From positions 1,674,001 to 1,738,000 of the forward strand of contig CM065884.1 in the NCBI GenBank assembly GCA_033439255.1: a stretch of DNA of 64,000 nt, written 5' to 3'. Positions 23,691 through 35,400 of this stretch are shown here, one piece after another. Origin of the DNA: Hericium rajendrae (lineage: Eukaryota > Basidiomycota > Agaricomycetes > Russulales > Hericiaceae). The notes beneath the pieces are model-generated. The model saw only the letters and a list, made by a program, of their open reading frames with translations. It was not told where the DNA came from and made no database searches. Both the position numbers and the translations under genes were made by a program. Position 1 is the first letter of the stretch; every line of letters starts with the position of its first letter.

Positions 23691-24960
23691 ATGCCACCAC
23701 GACCAAAACGCACCGCAACATCATCCGAACTTCCGGAATCGGGCCCATCCAGGCAGCACGCCCCAAAAAAGACGCGCTTCCTGGAGCCATCCGAGGACCC
23801 CGCCAAGTTCGCCGAGGAGGTCGAGGCGGCCCTCGAGACCCCGTCGGCAGTGAAGAAGGGGCGCGTGCGGACGGAGGGCTACGAGTCGGACTCGAGCGAG
23901 GAGGGCGAGGGCGTCGCGCGACGCCGGCGCGCAGGCCCGGCCGCCGCGGCCGAGGAGGAGGAGGAGGAGGACATGTTCGCGACGGAGGACAAGGCGGAGA
24001 AGAAGGGCGAGGAGGGTGCGAAGAAGAAGGAGGAGTTTCTAAGGCTGGGCGATATTGAGGGGCAGGAGTTCGGCGGGTCCGGCGAGGAGGAGGAGGAGGA
24101 AGAGGAGGAGGCGATAGACGAGGATGAGATCGAGCGCCGGCGGAAGGCGGGGATGGGCTTCGAGCTGTCGTCGTTCCATATGCGCGAGGAGATGGAGGAG
24201 GGCAAGTTTGCGGCGGACGGGACGTATGTGCGGACGTTTGATCCGCATGCGCTGCATGACCGCTGGATGGACGGGCTGGACGAGAAGGAGATCAAACAGG
24301 CGCGGAAGCGGCAGCGGCAGCAGGAGCGCGTGCAGAGGGAGAGGATCAGGGCTGAGGAGAGGGAGCTGGAAGAGATGGGCGGGAAGGAGGCGGTGGAGAG
24401 GAAGGTGCTTGGGTTGCTCAAGAAGGGGGAGACTGTACTTGAGGCGTTGCAGCGACTTGGTGCGCAAGCCAAGAAGGGCCGGCAGCATGCCAAAATGTGA
24501 GTGACATCGGGAGGTGTTGTTTGTTACACTCGGCTAATCACTTTGCTTCAGCGCATCGAAAGGAAAGCTGGTAGATACAAATGGATCTGCAATGGACGTA
24601 GACAAGCCGAAGCCCATCCAAGCTCAGGTAGACATCGACGAGCTGACACATCATGCGTCTACGTTAATGTCCCTCGGCGACACCGACATCTACTCAAAAA
24701 CCTACGAAGAGATTCTGCGCTCCGTGCGGTCTGCAGGCAACGTTGAACCTACATGGGTACCACCATCTGCGGACGTCAAATACGAGTACAAGTGGGATGT
24801 GCTAGGAGCTACGACCGCCGAGGGCGATGCGTTCGGTCCTTTCGGTGAGGAGGAGATGCAAGCCTGGTTCAAGGCCTCGTATTTCGGTGTGGCCGGGGAG
24901 AAGGTCAAAGTGCGAAAAGTCGGAGGGGAGTGGGGGAGCTGGGACGACACTGTTGTCTAA
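23691..24960 (+). CDS. Lin1/CD2BP2-type GYF-domain protein (U5 snRNP associated)
   Basis: Homologue of yeast Lin1 and human CD2BP2/U5-52K, a nuclear protein bound to the U5 and tri-snRNP that recognises proline-rich ligands. Two exons, 23691-24496 and 24552-24960, give 404 residues. The N-terminal two thirds is highly charged, with runs of Glu and Lys, and contains the family signature ERRRKAGMGFELSSFHMREE followed by FAADGTYVRTFDPHALHDRW. The GYF domain is at about residues 346-395: YEYKWDV, then FGPFGEEEMQAWFKASYF, with the ligand-binding aromatic residues present. The length and order of parts match the family. It is convergent with RAD54. Confidence 0.88.
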
Positions 24961-25167
24961 GGTTCATTTTATTCATAACGTTGTTCACGATCTTACGACG
25001 TCTTGCTTGTGCCTGTGCTGTCATGTATCTTTATTATCGTGCTCGTGTCAAGTTCGTGTAATGCTAATGCTAAAATGCGTGGACAATGCGGATGGAATGG
25101 TGTCATACAGTCCGTGGAATCTAATCTACACCGATAACCTTTATTTTTTCTGAAGCATGAATCCGGT

Positions 25168-28100
25168 CTAATGACTGATATATTGGAAGACGAACGACAC
25201 CTCTGGCAAACCGACTTCTGCCCTGAGGAGATCGTCATGATTACTCTTGAGCTCCGCATTCGTGAAATGATTCCAACTGTCACAAGCGAACCAAGAGTTA
25301 ACGGTACTGGTCAAACGAGGATTCAAGGAAGACCCTTACGTGCTAGCATCGCCGTACAATAGAGCGGGAGCCTTGATGATTTGTTTCCCGTTCTTGCAGC
25401 GCTTGCATTTGAACGTCTCGTGCGTCTCGCATAATGTCTTCTCGTTGAACAAGAAGAGTTGCCGGAGCGAGTCCAGCGAGAAGTGCCGCTCAGCATTTTC
25501 CTTCTCGTCGACGACAGCGGACGAGAGCGCCTGCTTCGATGCCTGCCTTTGGAAAATCTTCTCCTCGATCGTGCCGGTGGAAATGAAGCGGTAGACAAAG
25601 CCTTACGGGAAATCAGCAATGAACGCCATCGACGAAGTGGGAGAGCGTACATTCTTTCTTCTGGCCATCACGCCAGACACGAGCGAGAGCTTGCTGATCT
25701 GCCGCGGGGTTCCAATCTGGTGACATCAGTTTAGTTACTGCGAAGCCATAATTGGTAGTGGTAGTCCCACCTGGATCGAACAGGATCAAACGATTTGCGC
25801 CGATGAGGTTGATACCGCAGCCTCCAGCTTTGCTACTGAGCAGGAATACGAATTCCTTTCCTTCGGGGTTATTGAATTGGTCGACAAGTTTCTGACGCTT
25901 AGGAATTGACATCGTTCCGTCTAATCGGAAGTAGCCATACCTGACGAACACACAATTCAGTATACGCAATGGTGGGGATTGGGTAGGAGGAATAAGCTTA
26001 CTTCTTGCTTCGTAGCAGCCTCTCGAAGATATCTAATGTCTGGGTATAGTTACTGATGAGGACAATCTTGTCGGTGGTTTCCGTCCGTATGCGATGAAGG
26101 AATCTTACCTTAATGTTAGTAAGGCGCAAGCCATCCACAAATGAAGTAGGCACACCTTTCCAGTACAAGGAATTTACCACTCCATTCGGCGTGTACTGCT
26201 GGAACAGTACCACGCCCTCGAGAATTGGAGCTTGACCCTGCACCGCAAAAGCCTTCCGGTATGAGATTATCGGATCCATGCAGATCTTTTGGAAGGTCGA
26301 GCAGTTCTGGGTGATTGCATAGCTTTTTCAAGATGTTTATGGCCTTAAGAGGTTGGGACTCTGCGCCACGCAGCAGAGCTTTGATTTCCGGAGAAGATAT
26401 GAATAATCTGTAGAGCGAGAGCTGGAAGTCTGAGAGTCCGCAGAATACGACTTGCTCGTACTTGACTGGCACTAGAAAGGCGGGTCTATAATATCGGAAG
26501 AAATGGAGAGTCTGCAAGTCTTACAATACTTAGAGAGCAGGTCATTGGTTCGTCGAATGATGAACTTGGACACCAGATCACCGAGCTCCTTCAGCTTCTT
26601 CTCGCAATCCGCTCTGGATTTGTCAGTAGCATCTGCGTCACGTCCTCGGATGATCACATTCTCGAAGTTCTTCCGGAAGTCCATCTTGGACCCTAAAAAA
26701 TTGGGGTTTGCAAAGTTCAGCAGCGAGAAGTACTCCGACAAATCATTCTGCAGGGATGTCAGTCAGGATCTGCATAGCATACATTCGGGGACTAGCCTGG
26801 ATCGGGGTACCTGAAAGGATGACACGACGCTTGACATCGAGCGAGTCGAGGGCCTGGAATGTTAATGAATCTGGAGAGATGTCTCAGGCGAGCACGTATC
26901 AGAAGACTTCTGGACTAACCAGAGTTCTTCAATCGATGACCTTCGTCACATAGAAGCAAGCCGATCTTGCAATTGGCGAGATGAACGGTCAATGTGCGTA
27001 GAGTCTCGTACGAGACGATCATCACTAGTTTGCCATTCAGTCAAGTTCTTAAGATGCACGTGTTGAAGTTCACGACAGCGGACTGACCTGGCTGAGTGAC
27101 ATTCCTGCCACTGGCGGCGACCCAGCGCGCCACCCTCTCAAGCAGATCTGCTTTACTACCTTTGCCATCAACCGCCAGCGCAGTGATCGTATCCTTGCCC
27201 AGCCATTTCACTAAGGCCAGCACCCATTAATTTGATTTGCTGCTGCCACGCTGCCGCAATACTTACCAAGTTCGTTGGCCCAATTCTTCACCAGACTCGA
27301 TGGGCAGGCGATGATGCATTTGTCTATGGTCGGCTTTCCGGCGTGTGGCGACTGCTTGATCAATGTCCACAGCAGCGCAATACATTGCAGGGTCTTCCCT
27401 AGACCCATCTCGTCGGCCATGATGCACCCATACTGATTCTCCATGACCATGCCGGTTGTGCACCGGTACAAAAACTAATTGATGTCAGCAGCGCAACAGG
27501 CCAGACTCATGGGCACTCACTTTCACACCTTCGACTTGATGAGGTCGAAGGACCTTGCATAGGCGGGGGTCAATAACAACAGGCACCTTGTCGTTTCCCT
27601 TCTTCTTCTCCTTCCCGCCGCCGAGCAGCTCCTTCAAGCTCTTGTGAGGATTGTAGAGCCCAACATTCTTCTCCATGGCTTCCTTCGCCGCTTTTGCCTT
27701 AGCCTCCTCTTTCTCCCTCTCCTTCCTTTCCTCGTCCGTCTCCCGGTCGTCAATGGTTGGATCATATAACACAATCGCGTGGTCCTCCATAGGATCATGA
27801 AGCGGCCGCGGGATAAGATTCACCTGCGGCCGAATGCCCAGCGACGGATTCGACGCGACAGTCCTGACGACCTCCCCATCCTTCGTTTTCATCACAGGAA
27901 TCGCATACTTGCGCGTCCCAAAGACCTCCCCGAACGGCTTCGGCTTGAACACGGGGAAGTGCTGGGTGTTGTCGGGCGGCGGCCCCTCCCCATATGCGTC
28001 GTTTGTCGACTTGCGCCGCTTGCTGCGCGCGTTTGTATCGAATCGTCGTCGTCATCCGCGGCTTGTGCGTCTTTGTAGGAGACCCGTCGCCGTTTGCGCT

Positions 28101-28218
28101 GAGGCTGCTCTCGCGTGACGTTTAGAGATGGAGGTTTGAAGGGCTTGTTGACACGGACACTTTCCGTAAGCCTGTCAACCACCTGGCCATCGTTTGTTGT
28201 GGGGGCACGACGCAGCAT
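25168..28218 (-). CDS. rad54: DNA repair and recombination ATPase Rad54
   Basis: Swi2/Snf2-family dsDNA translocase that works with Rad51 in homologous recombination. It starts [20 protein letters not shown] at 28218. After a basic N-terminal region come [20 protein letters not shown], the Walker A block [20 protein letters not shown], the Walker B region [37 protein letters not shown], and the C-terminal helicase lobe [40 protein letters not shown] and [19 protein letters not shown]. The Rad54-specific Cys/His end ([18 protein letters not shown]) and the final [19 protein letters not shown] are intact; the last exon is joined by a GTAAGG intron and the stop is 25168-25170. Around ten short introns are present. 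All key ATPase motifs are seen. Convergent with the GYF gene; the chromodomain gene lies upstream. Confidence 0.95.
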
Positions 28219-28569
28219 GAAAGTTGCGTCTGAAGATGGGATGGAGATGGGAGATGGGAGATGGGAGCAGGATGAGAATCAGAGTCTCAGAGGCGCGCAT
28301 CTACGACTTGATGATCGCGACGCGTGTTCTTACGTAATGGTCGCGTCCCTCATATTCATCACGTGTGGGCAACGCGCACCATCTGGCGCTTCAAGTTTAC
28401 GAAATTTCAGTTCAATGCAGGGGCAGAAGCAACTGCATCCCATAAATGACTCCATACTTTACAAGATATGAAAGAACTGGTTTCAGAGCGTTACTAGAGT
28501 AGATCGTATGCATATGTTATGGTGGAATGGAGGTGCAGCAAGAAATTCTGATAGGAAACATACATCGAA
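28219..28569. other. Intergenic: rad54 upstream region and chromodomain gene 3' end
   Basis: A 351-bp head-to-tail gap on the minus strand. Apart from the short tandem repeat, nothing seen. Confidence 0.5.
28234..28267. repeat. Short tandem repeat (AGATGGG)n upstream of rad54
   Basis: Three to four near-perfect 7-base units AGATGGG lie 16-50 bases upstream of the rad54 start codon, so probably in its 5' UTR or core promoter. Confidence 0.7.
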
Positions 28570-30975
28570 TCACCAACGAACCGTCTCGGTCTGCATAGCT
28601 GCATCCGCAAAGGCAGAATGATCTGCAAGCTTGACGTGCGACACCACAAGGGTCTTTCCGAGACCCTGCATGGCTGGAGGGATGCCCAGAGCTTGAGTGA
28701 TGGCCTTATTCGTGGAAGCAGAACAGACAAGTATCTCAGCACCGGCCATGGCGACGAACTGATAAGCTATCAGCAACAACCTACAGCTTGAGCAAGACAG
28801 TGCTTACTATACTGTCCCCTTCAAGTTGATCACGGAACTGGTTGAAGAGCGCAATATCCTCTTCCTTTGCGCTGTCGTGGGGAGCTATCCTTGCGGAAGA
28901 ACCACCAGTCTCCATCGTCTTTAACAACATCATCGCATGGTCGCCTTTATACAGCTTTCCGGGCGGCCCTTTCGGACCGGGAACAATGATGGTACTGAGC
29001 AGAGGTGAGTCGAGAGAGGTTGCAGGGGTGACATCCTTGAGCGTGATTGGTATCGCCTTGGCAGGATCAAGGACCAGAAGGTAAGGCGAGGATGTGGCCG
29101 AATCACCATCTCTGCAAAGCATAGTTTGATGAATGCCGCAATCATTAAATCAGGGAGCGACTTACTGTTCGTCTTTGTGCAGGGAACTAACGGAGCCAGA
29201 TCCAAGACCGCTAGGATATATTTAGTCAGTATTCTTCACGACCAAGAAGTTTTGAGGCACTGACAATGGACCAAAAATCGTGGACTGGCCCCATACAGCA
29301 TTCAACATATTGGACACGAATTGCAATGGTTTGCTTGCCGCCGTGTCAGTCGCAATTTCCCTAATCACGAAGCTGTCAAGTAAATCAACGCATGAGAGGA
29401 AATTGACGAACGCAGGAGTCCCAGTTTCATCCGCATCGCCATTCACTTCCTGTGGCCCAGCATCTTCAAAATCGGGCAGTGCATCGACTTCGGACGGCTG
29501 AAGTCCAGCTAATTGAAGAAGTGAAGGCTGAGACAACTCAGGGATATCCACGGGTGCAACGTTGTTGCTAGCCTGTCCATCTACCGAGAGTCGTTCAGGA
29601 CTTGATGTGAGTTCGTTGTCGACGAGCCCCTCCACTTCTCTGTCCGAGGTCGTGCGTCGCCCGCGCTTGAGTGTCTTAAGACCGCCTTTATCGAAAGTCA
29701 ACAGCGAGCTATTTCTCTGCGGTAGTCCTTTGGACGGCCTGCCCGAAGCTGACTTGGATCCGGAAGCACCGGCCGAGCCACTTGCATCTGCGTTAGACGA
29801 CCCAAAGATAGCTTTGACCTTGGAAGATATCGCTCCCTTGAGCGACTTTCCCAGTTCCTCATCCTCAGTACGCTTGATAGACGGATTAGCTGCGCGAAGA
29901 CGATGTGCAGGGATCGAAGACGACGTCGCTTCACGGCTCACTTGACTAGGTTCTTCAACATCCATTGCGTCCGTATCAGGATCACCAGAGAAATGGACAG
30001 TCTTGGGAGTCTTTTTGACACCCAATGGTGAGGAATGTGGCCCGCCAGGAGGTACCAGCATTAATTCATCCTCCGAATCAGGAGCCTGGGATACGTTAGC
30101 TACAGGCATGAGCGGTATGGAAGGATTGGTTACCACTGATTGCGACTCAGTGTCCTGTTTGAGTTCGTCTGCGTTGCTTATGGGCTTGTCTTCGGTTGCG
30201 CGCCGGCGCGAACTAGACCTGGCCGTCTTCACAGTCGCTCCCTCAACTGGCTTTGCCGGGCGCCCGCGCTTACGCCGTTCGGTGCTTTCCGCATCGGTGG
30301 ATGGACGAGGACGCTTGCCACCAGCTCTCTTGGGGCCAGCAGGCGTGGTTTCGCTCGGCTGTGCGTCGCCTTGCTGAGGGCGTGTGGATAGCGCCGGGTC
30401 ATCGCTTTGAGCTGAGGTTTTCTTGATCTTCCGTCCTGATACACATATTGCTCAGAGACTGACAATTTACGGACAAGACGACCATACCTGGTGGCCCTCT
30501 AGGGAACACCTCTTCTCCATTCTTAAACTGACTCAGATCGCGCACATCTCGCCCTCCTAGATCGACGCGTTCCCAGAAACGGGACAGTGCTTCATCTGCA
30601 CTGCCTTGAAAAGAGTCAACGGGTTCCCAGCTGCACGCATCCTGAACGTCAGTGTGTAGAGAATAGAGTGGAAGCGTAGCACTTACGTGTTCTCCGAGTT
30701 ATCGAAGCCTTTCCACTGGAGCAAACAAGGAAGTGAGTGATGTGGCAGGCATGAAGCTAGATGTAGCGCACTTTGACGAAAAATTTCTGAAACACGAATG
30801 CTTAAGCAACGTAGTACGGAAATCGTGCGGAAGAATAGCGTCACTCACCCATCCTTGCTTCTTGCCCCTTTTCTGCGCTTTTGCGCTGAGAATTGACTCT
30901 AGAAGGTAGTTCAGAGTCTGATACAGCGTACATAACTCATGATCACCCACCAACTTCGTATTCTGGGGTGCTCAT
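28570..30975 (-). CDS. Chromodomain protein with long disordered middle and uncharacterised C-terminal domain
   Basis: Probable chromatin protein that binds a methyl-lysine histone tail. It starts MSTPEYEV at 30975, splices to ESILSAKAQKRGKKQGW, then to a 15-nt microexon (30786-30772, KFFVK) and on to WKGFDNSENTWEPVDSFQGS. Together these make a complete chromodomain at about residues 5-55 with the expected aromatic positions. A basic Ser/Pro-rich stretch follows (GRPAKPVEGA, TARSSSRRRATEDKP and others, about 350 residues). The C-terminal part (TPAFVNFLSCVDLLDSFVIR, IIVPGPKGPPGKLYKGDHAM, LFNQFRDQLEGDSI, AGAEILVCSASTNKAITQAL) looks folded but I do not recognise it; it is not an obvious chromo-shadow domain. 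By layout it recalls Chp1-like heterochromatin proteins, which is inference only. Stop at 28570-28572. Confidence 0.75.
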
Positions 30976-31547
30976 GGTGTTTCAAGGAGGGATCGCTGAG
31001 GGAGGACCACGACGCGGGGCAGAAACCGAAGAGGCGAAGAGTCGGCGCACAAGCAAGGTAGTCGCGATCACGTGCCGCCACGCGGCTGGCAATTTCCGCG
31101 ACGGGGCGCTCTTAAAGTTACACGGGCCGACAGACTCTGAGACTGGGTCTGCTCGTCGTCTGTGATCAGTTGTCGAAATTCCACTTTCATCACAAATGGC
31201 AGCTTGGCGCGCATATCTTCGTCGCATGTGCGCTCTTCGCGCAAGTTTTTCAACTGGAAAAGAGCCTCGGGGCTCACAGACGGCGAGAAACCTCAGATAT
31301 TGAATCCTGCTGAGTCACTCTGTTTACGTGATGTTCGCATGGATTGTCTTGTCTCGGCTGAAGAACATCTTGGACCCGACACAGAAACCAGGACAGCCAC
31401 GGATGGCGGCAGTGCCTGCTCTATCCGAACCCATATCCCCTTCATAAACGCTCGTGCTTGACCCACTGACGTTACAATCCCTTGATTACTTACCTCTGCA
31501 CCGCGAACCCCTCCCATCACTTATCTCATCCACCGCAGTCGTCAGCT
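30976..31547. other. Divergent promoter region chromodomain gene / BRI3-like gene
   Basis: A 572-bp bidirectional upstream region; no clear TATA box, repeats or RNA gene seen. Confidence 0.5.
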
Positions 31548-32039
31548 ATGATTCTTCATGACCAGAAGACGGACGGCGAGGGTGGAGCACCCTCAGCGCC
31601 TCCACCTGGGTATGCCTCACAGTCCAGCGGTCCCTCCGGATACCCTCAGCAAGCCCAGCAAAGAGGTCCACCCAATAATGGTTACCCACCGTATACTGGT
31701 CCTTGGAACCCTCCCATGACCCAGCCCGGCTATGACGCCCATGCTCAATGGGTAGGAGACCAGTATAGGAACCAGCGTACGAATCGACTCCCCCTATCCC
31801 TTTTCTCTTCATTAACATCTGTTATCTAGTCCTGGCGCGCTGCGCCCGGGGAGACCACGATGTGACCACCAGCTTTGGGCTGTGCGGCATTATTTGTGCG
31901 ATTCTGTTGTTCCCCATTGGCTTGATATGTCTTTGGTATGCCTCTCATGCGATCTTTGCATGGGCTCTCATTGACTTTTGTCGTTGACAGTATTGATACT
32001 GAGAAAAAATGCACTCGCTGCGGGACGCGGTTGGGATAG
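31548..32039 (+). CDS. BRI3 (brain protein I3)-like small membrane protein
   Basis: Small endomembrane protein of the BRI3/DUF-type family found in animals and fungi; function not established. Exons 31548-31776, 31830-31935 and 31991-32039 give 127 residues. The N-terminal 75 residues are rich in Pro, Gly and Gln (SGPSGYPQQAQQRGPPNNGY), then come ARCARGDHDVTT, a hydrophobic helix FGLCGIICAILLFPIGLICL, and a Cys-pair tail KKCTRCGTRLG. The Pro-rich arm, the FPIGL helix and the closing CxxC are the family features. The CxxC could pair with upstream Cys residues to hold a metal, but that is a guess. Confidence 0.75.
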
Positions 32040-32413
32040 CGAATTGTGGATGGCATAGGCACCCTTATCGGACATTGATTGTGCTATTGAACATGGATTC
32101 TTTCTTTTCTTCCGAGCTATCCCCCTTTCATTGAAGCTGTTGTAGCTTCATACACACACAGTACCATAGTCAGTCTATTCATTGGAACATCTTCCATTGT
32201 TGTCAGGTATCATAATCTCGTACGATATTATATACTATTTGTCTCCGGAACGGAATGATATAGCGATAGGTGACACAAAGCAAAGCAGAACGTTAGATAT
32301 ATGGTGTACAAGATGCTAAGGTATCAATGCAAGATGAGCAAGAAAAGCGTATGCAGTACAAAACTAATTAACAATTATGTGACAGCAAGAAATAAGCAGA
32401 GCAAATGACCGCA
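32040..32413. other. Convergent intergenic region BRI3-like / Rad9-like
   Basis: A 374-bp 3'-to-3' gap, AT-rich. Nothing else seen. Confidence 0.5.
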
Positions 32414-35400
32414 CTAGCGCTGCATCAGAGGCAGCAGCCGTCCGCTGATGAGACAATCCTTCACCCACTGCATTGGCACACAGGTAACGTCGGCCTTGGC
32501 GTTCGTGTAAACAGGCGAAGATTCGTCCTTCACGATCACATAGTCGTACGACGTGAGCTTCGTGTCCAACGCAGACTTGGCGTCCGCAACGACTTCGACG
32601 CGCGCAGCGCCCATTGCAAGAATGATCCGTGGAACACTGTCCATGTTGCCGTTGTCCGGCCCTGACGATCCCTGCTTCGCGGACTGTCAAACCAACGACA
32701 AGCAGTGAATATGGACAGAACTCACCCTTCTGCGTCCGGTAGATGCAGGAAAGTACTCCGTGCCCAGGAGCAGCACGGACTTTCCAGTCAACAATTTGGT
32801 TGCTACAGGATTCGTCAGGACCTCCGAAAGATGCTCTTTGCAAGTCCCCCAGTCCAGATCCACAATTTGAGAAACACGGGCATTCAGATGCTCCGACAAC
32901 CCCGCCGGGAGCAGATATGTCTGCCAGGCGTCCAGTCCCTGTGCGAACAGTGATTAGAACCGATATTAAATATGCGTGGATAGATGAAATTTTACCTCTT
33001 CTCCATTCACCGAGTTCAGCCAGGACATCTCCAAGCAGGGTATACCTAGTCCCAGCGCAACGAGGTACTTCGCCTTCTGGTTCGCATCGTCCGACAGGAG
33101 GAAGACCTTATCGATGCCTTCCATCGGCGTGTACTTGAAGTCATTTTCCGTGATGATCCATCGCTTGGCCGTCCGTTTCGCACTAATTGGCAAGATGCAC
33201 GACCAATCGTCCAGAAGAATTCCACCATTGTTCTTGATGCTCTGTTGGAGCCCGTTCCTCGTCGCGTCGGGATCGTCGACATTTGTGGACAGGGTGACCA
33301 CGAGCCCGATCTTGCTCAGAGGCTTGGGACGCGCGGTCCGTGCGGACGCGGAGCTGAACAGCGAGTTTTGGAGGGCGAAAGGGACTGCTTGAGTACCTTG
33401 GGCTGGATCATGGGGACGATGTCGTCGATCTTGATCATCCGGTTCTTCCACTGACTTGTGAGGGACCGAGCAGCGACTCTAAACTCCTTGACCTCGAGCG
33501 TCGCGCGGTCGAGCTCCGCCCCATGGTCCACCTCGACCTCATAGAGCGTCTTGCCCTCCCCGTCGAGCACCCGCGAAATCTTGCCCGGCATATCGCTTTC
33601 GTTAACGATGACCGCGTCGCCGACGCGCGGCTCGCAGCGGCGCAGCTTCGTGACGTCGACGTCCTCGCTCGTGTCGTCGTCGAAGTGCACGTTGAAGCGC
33701 GTCGGGCCCTTGTCCGAGCGCGAGTATACCGTGCCCGCGTAGTAGCAGTTGTCCTGGCGCCAGAGTGCGAAGACGCGCGTCGCGTCCACGCGCACGCCGC
33801 GGAGGGTCGATGTCTGGCCTTTCAGCCGCTTGTTGGGCCGCGGAACGGGGGTGGCAGAGGGCGTCTTGCTCGAGCGGGTGGATGGTTTCCCTCCGAGACG
33901 CTTTTGGGCTACGGACGCAACGCGTTTGCGTTTTCGGGAAGGCTTTTTGTTCGGCGCAGGATCGTCGAGCTCCTGGTCCTCGGCCATGGGTAGATCGTCC
34001 GCGGGCTCGGTCCTTTGCTCCTCGGTCTCGCCCTCTTCTTCCTCTTCCTTGACGGCCGTGATAAGATCCAAGGGGTCATCCTGTTGGCCATCATCCTCAT
34101 CTGTGTCGGACAACGGGCTGTCAAATGAAGGGCCTGAGAGGACCTTTTGGCGAGGTGTGCCATTCGCGCTTCTCAGCTTGTCAGAGCTGTCACGGACAGA
34201 GGACCGCGGCGTGGTGGGAGGCACGACAGAGTTGGAGGACGTGGATGGTCGATGAAGATCTTGCTGAGGCACAGACGATGGCACTTCATTCGGCGTGCTG
34301 CTCTGAGCACCTGCCTTTGGCTTCACGATGCGACTCGCGCGAGCCTGTGCGCCGAGGCTAGGCGACGCCGGATGCGGAGTTCGCCCTAGATCGCCCCGAT
34401 GGTGCTTTATCCTAGTATCCAACATTAGCGGTGCCCTCATCAGAATTAAATCACATGCACCTTGCTCCGTGTCTGAACTTTTGTCGGGAAGGGTATGCCA
34501 TTGGCAGCGGACGATTCACCATCATCCACGACCTTTCGTTTACCGGCTCGTGACGCAGCAGCGAGAGGAATGTCCTCTTCGTCGTCCTCTTCCTCCTCCA
34601 TTCGCTTTCCAACTGAATCCGGAACGACATCGTGCAAACGGCCTTTGCCTCTAGGGGTGCGCTTGGAGCTCGAAGACATCATCGCAGGCTTCATGCGCTT
34701 GATGATAGGCGTGCTAGGCGACAGAGCCGCAGGCCGCGGCGGCTCTGAATCCGGCACAACATCCATATCCACATCGTCTTGCGCAGGCCGACGAGGCGGA
34801 GTAGGAGTCGCCTCCAGGCTTTTCTCTCTTTCGTTCTCCGCCTTCCGGCTCAGAATGTACTGGAACAGCTCCTCGCCCTGCGCCTCTTTCTCTGCAGCAG
34901 GTCCTGAAGCCTCCACCGATGGTTGCGTCTGTCCATCAGAGGCCTCGATTTTCTCATTTTCCTCCTTCCGGCTCAGGATGTACTGGAACAACTCCTCCGC
35001 CTCCGCCTCTTTCTCTGCGTTCGCCGCGGACGCTTCGACGGATGGCTGCGTCTGCCCATCAGAGGCGTTCTGCAGATCCGGCTGCTCTGGCGAAGCAGAC
35101 CTCACTTGACGTTGGGATACCGGCGCCTGAGCTTCTCGGGGTCCAGCTGGGCAAGCAGATTCCGAGGCCCCACAACGGTAGATGGCACGGACGACTGGTT
35201 AGACGGGCCTGCCTGGAAAGGAACACCAGAACCCGTGTATGGATCTATCCCGAACTCGTCCTGCGTCCCTTCGTCCACTGGCTGAGTCGGCGTCGGCTCG
35301 TAATCCATCGGCTCGTCCACAGGCTGCGTGGCCTCGTACGACTTGGGCTGCGACTGCGAGTCGTCGCCGGTCGAGTAGTCCGGCACGAGCTGTGTCGGCG

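Noticed and set aside
24039-24493. Minus-strand Ser- or Leu-rich frames opposite the GYF gene
   Set aside because: They arise from Glu/Lys codon runs read in reverse.
33523-34255. Long plus-strand frames opposite the Rad9/Crb2-like gene
   Set aside because: They are antisense shadows of GC-rich coding sequence; the minus strand carries the Tudor domain.
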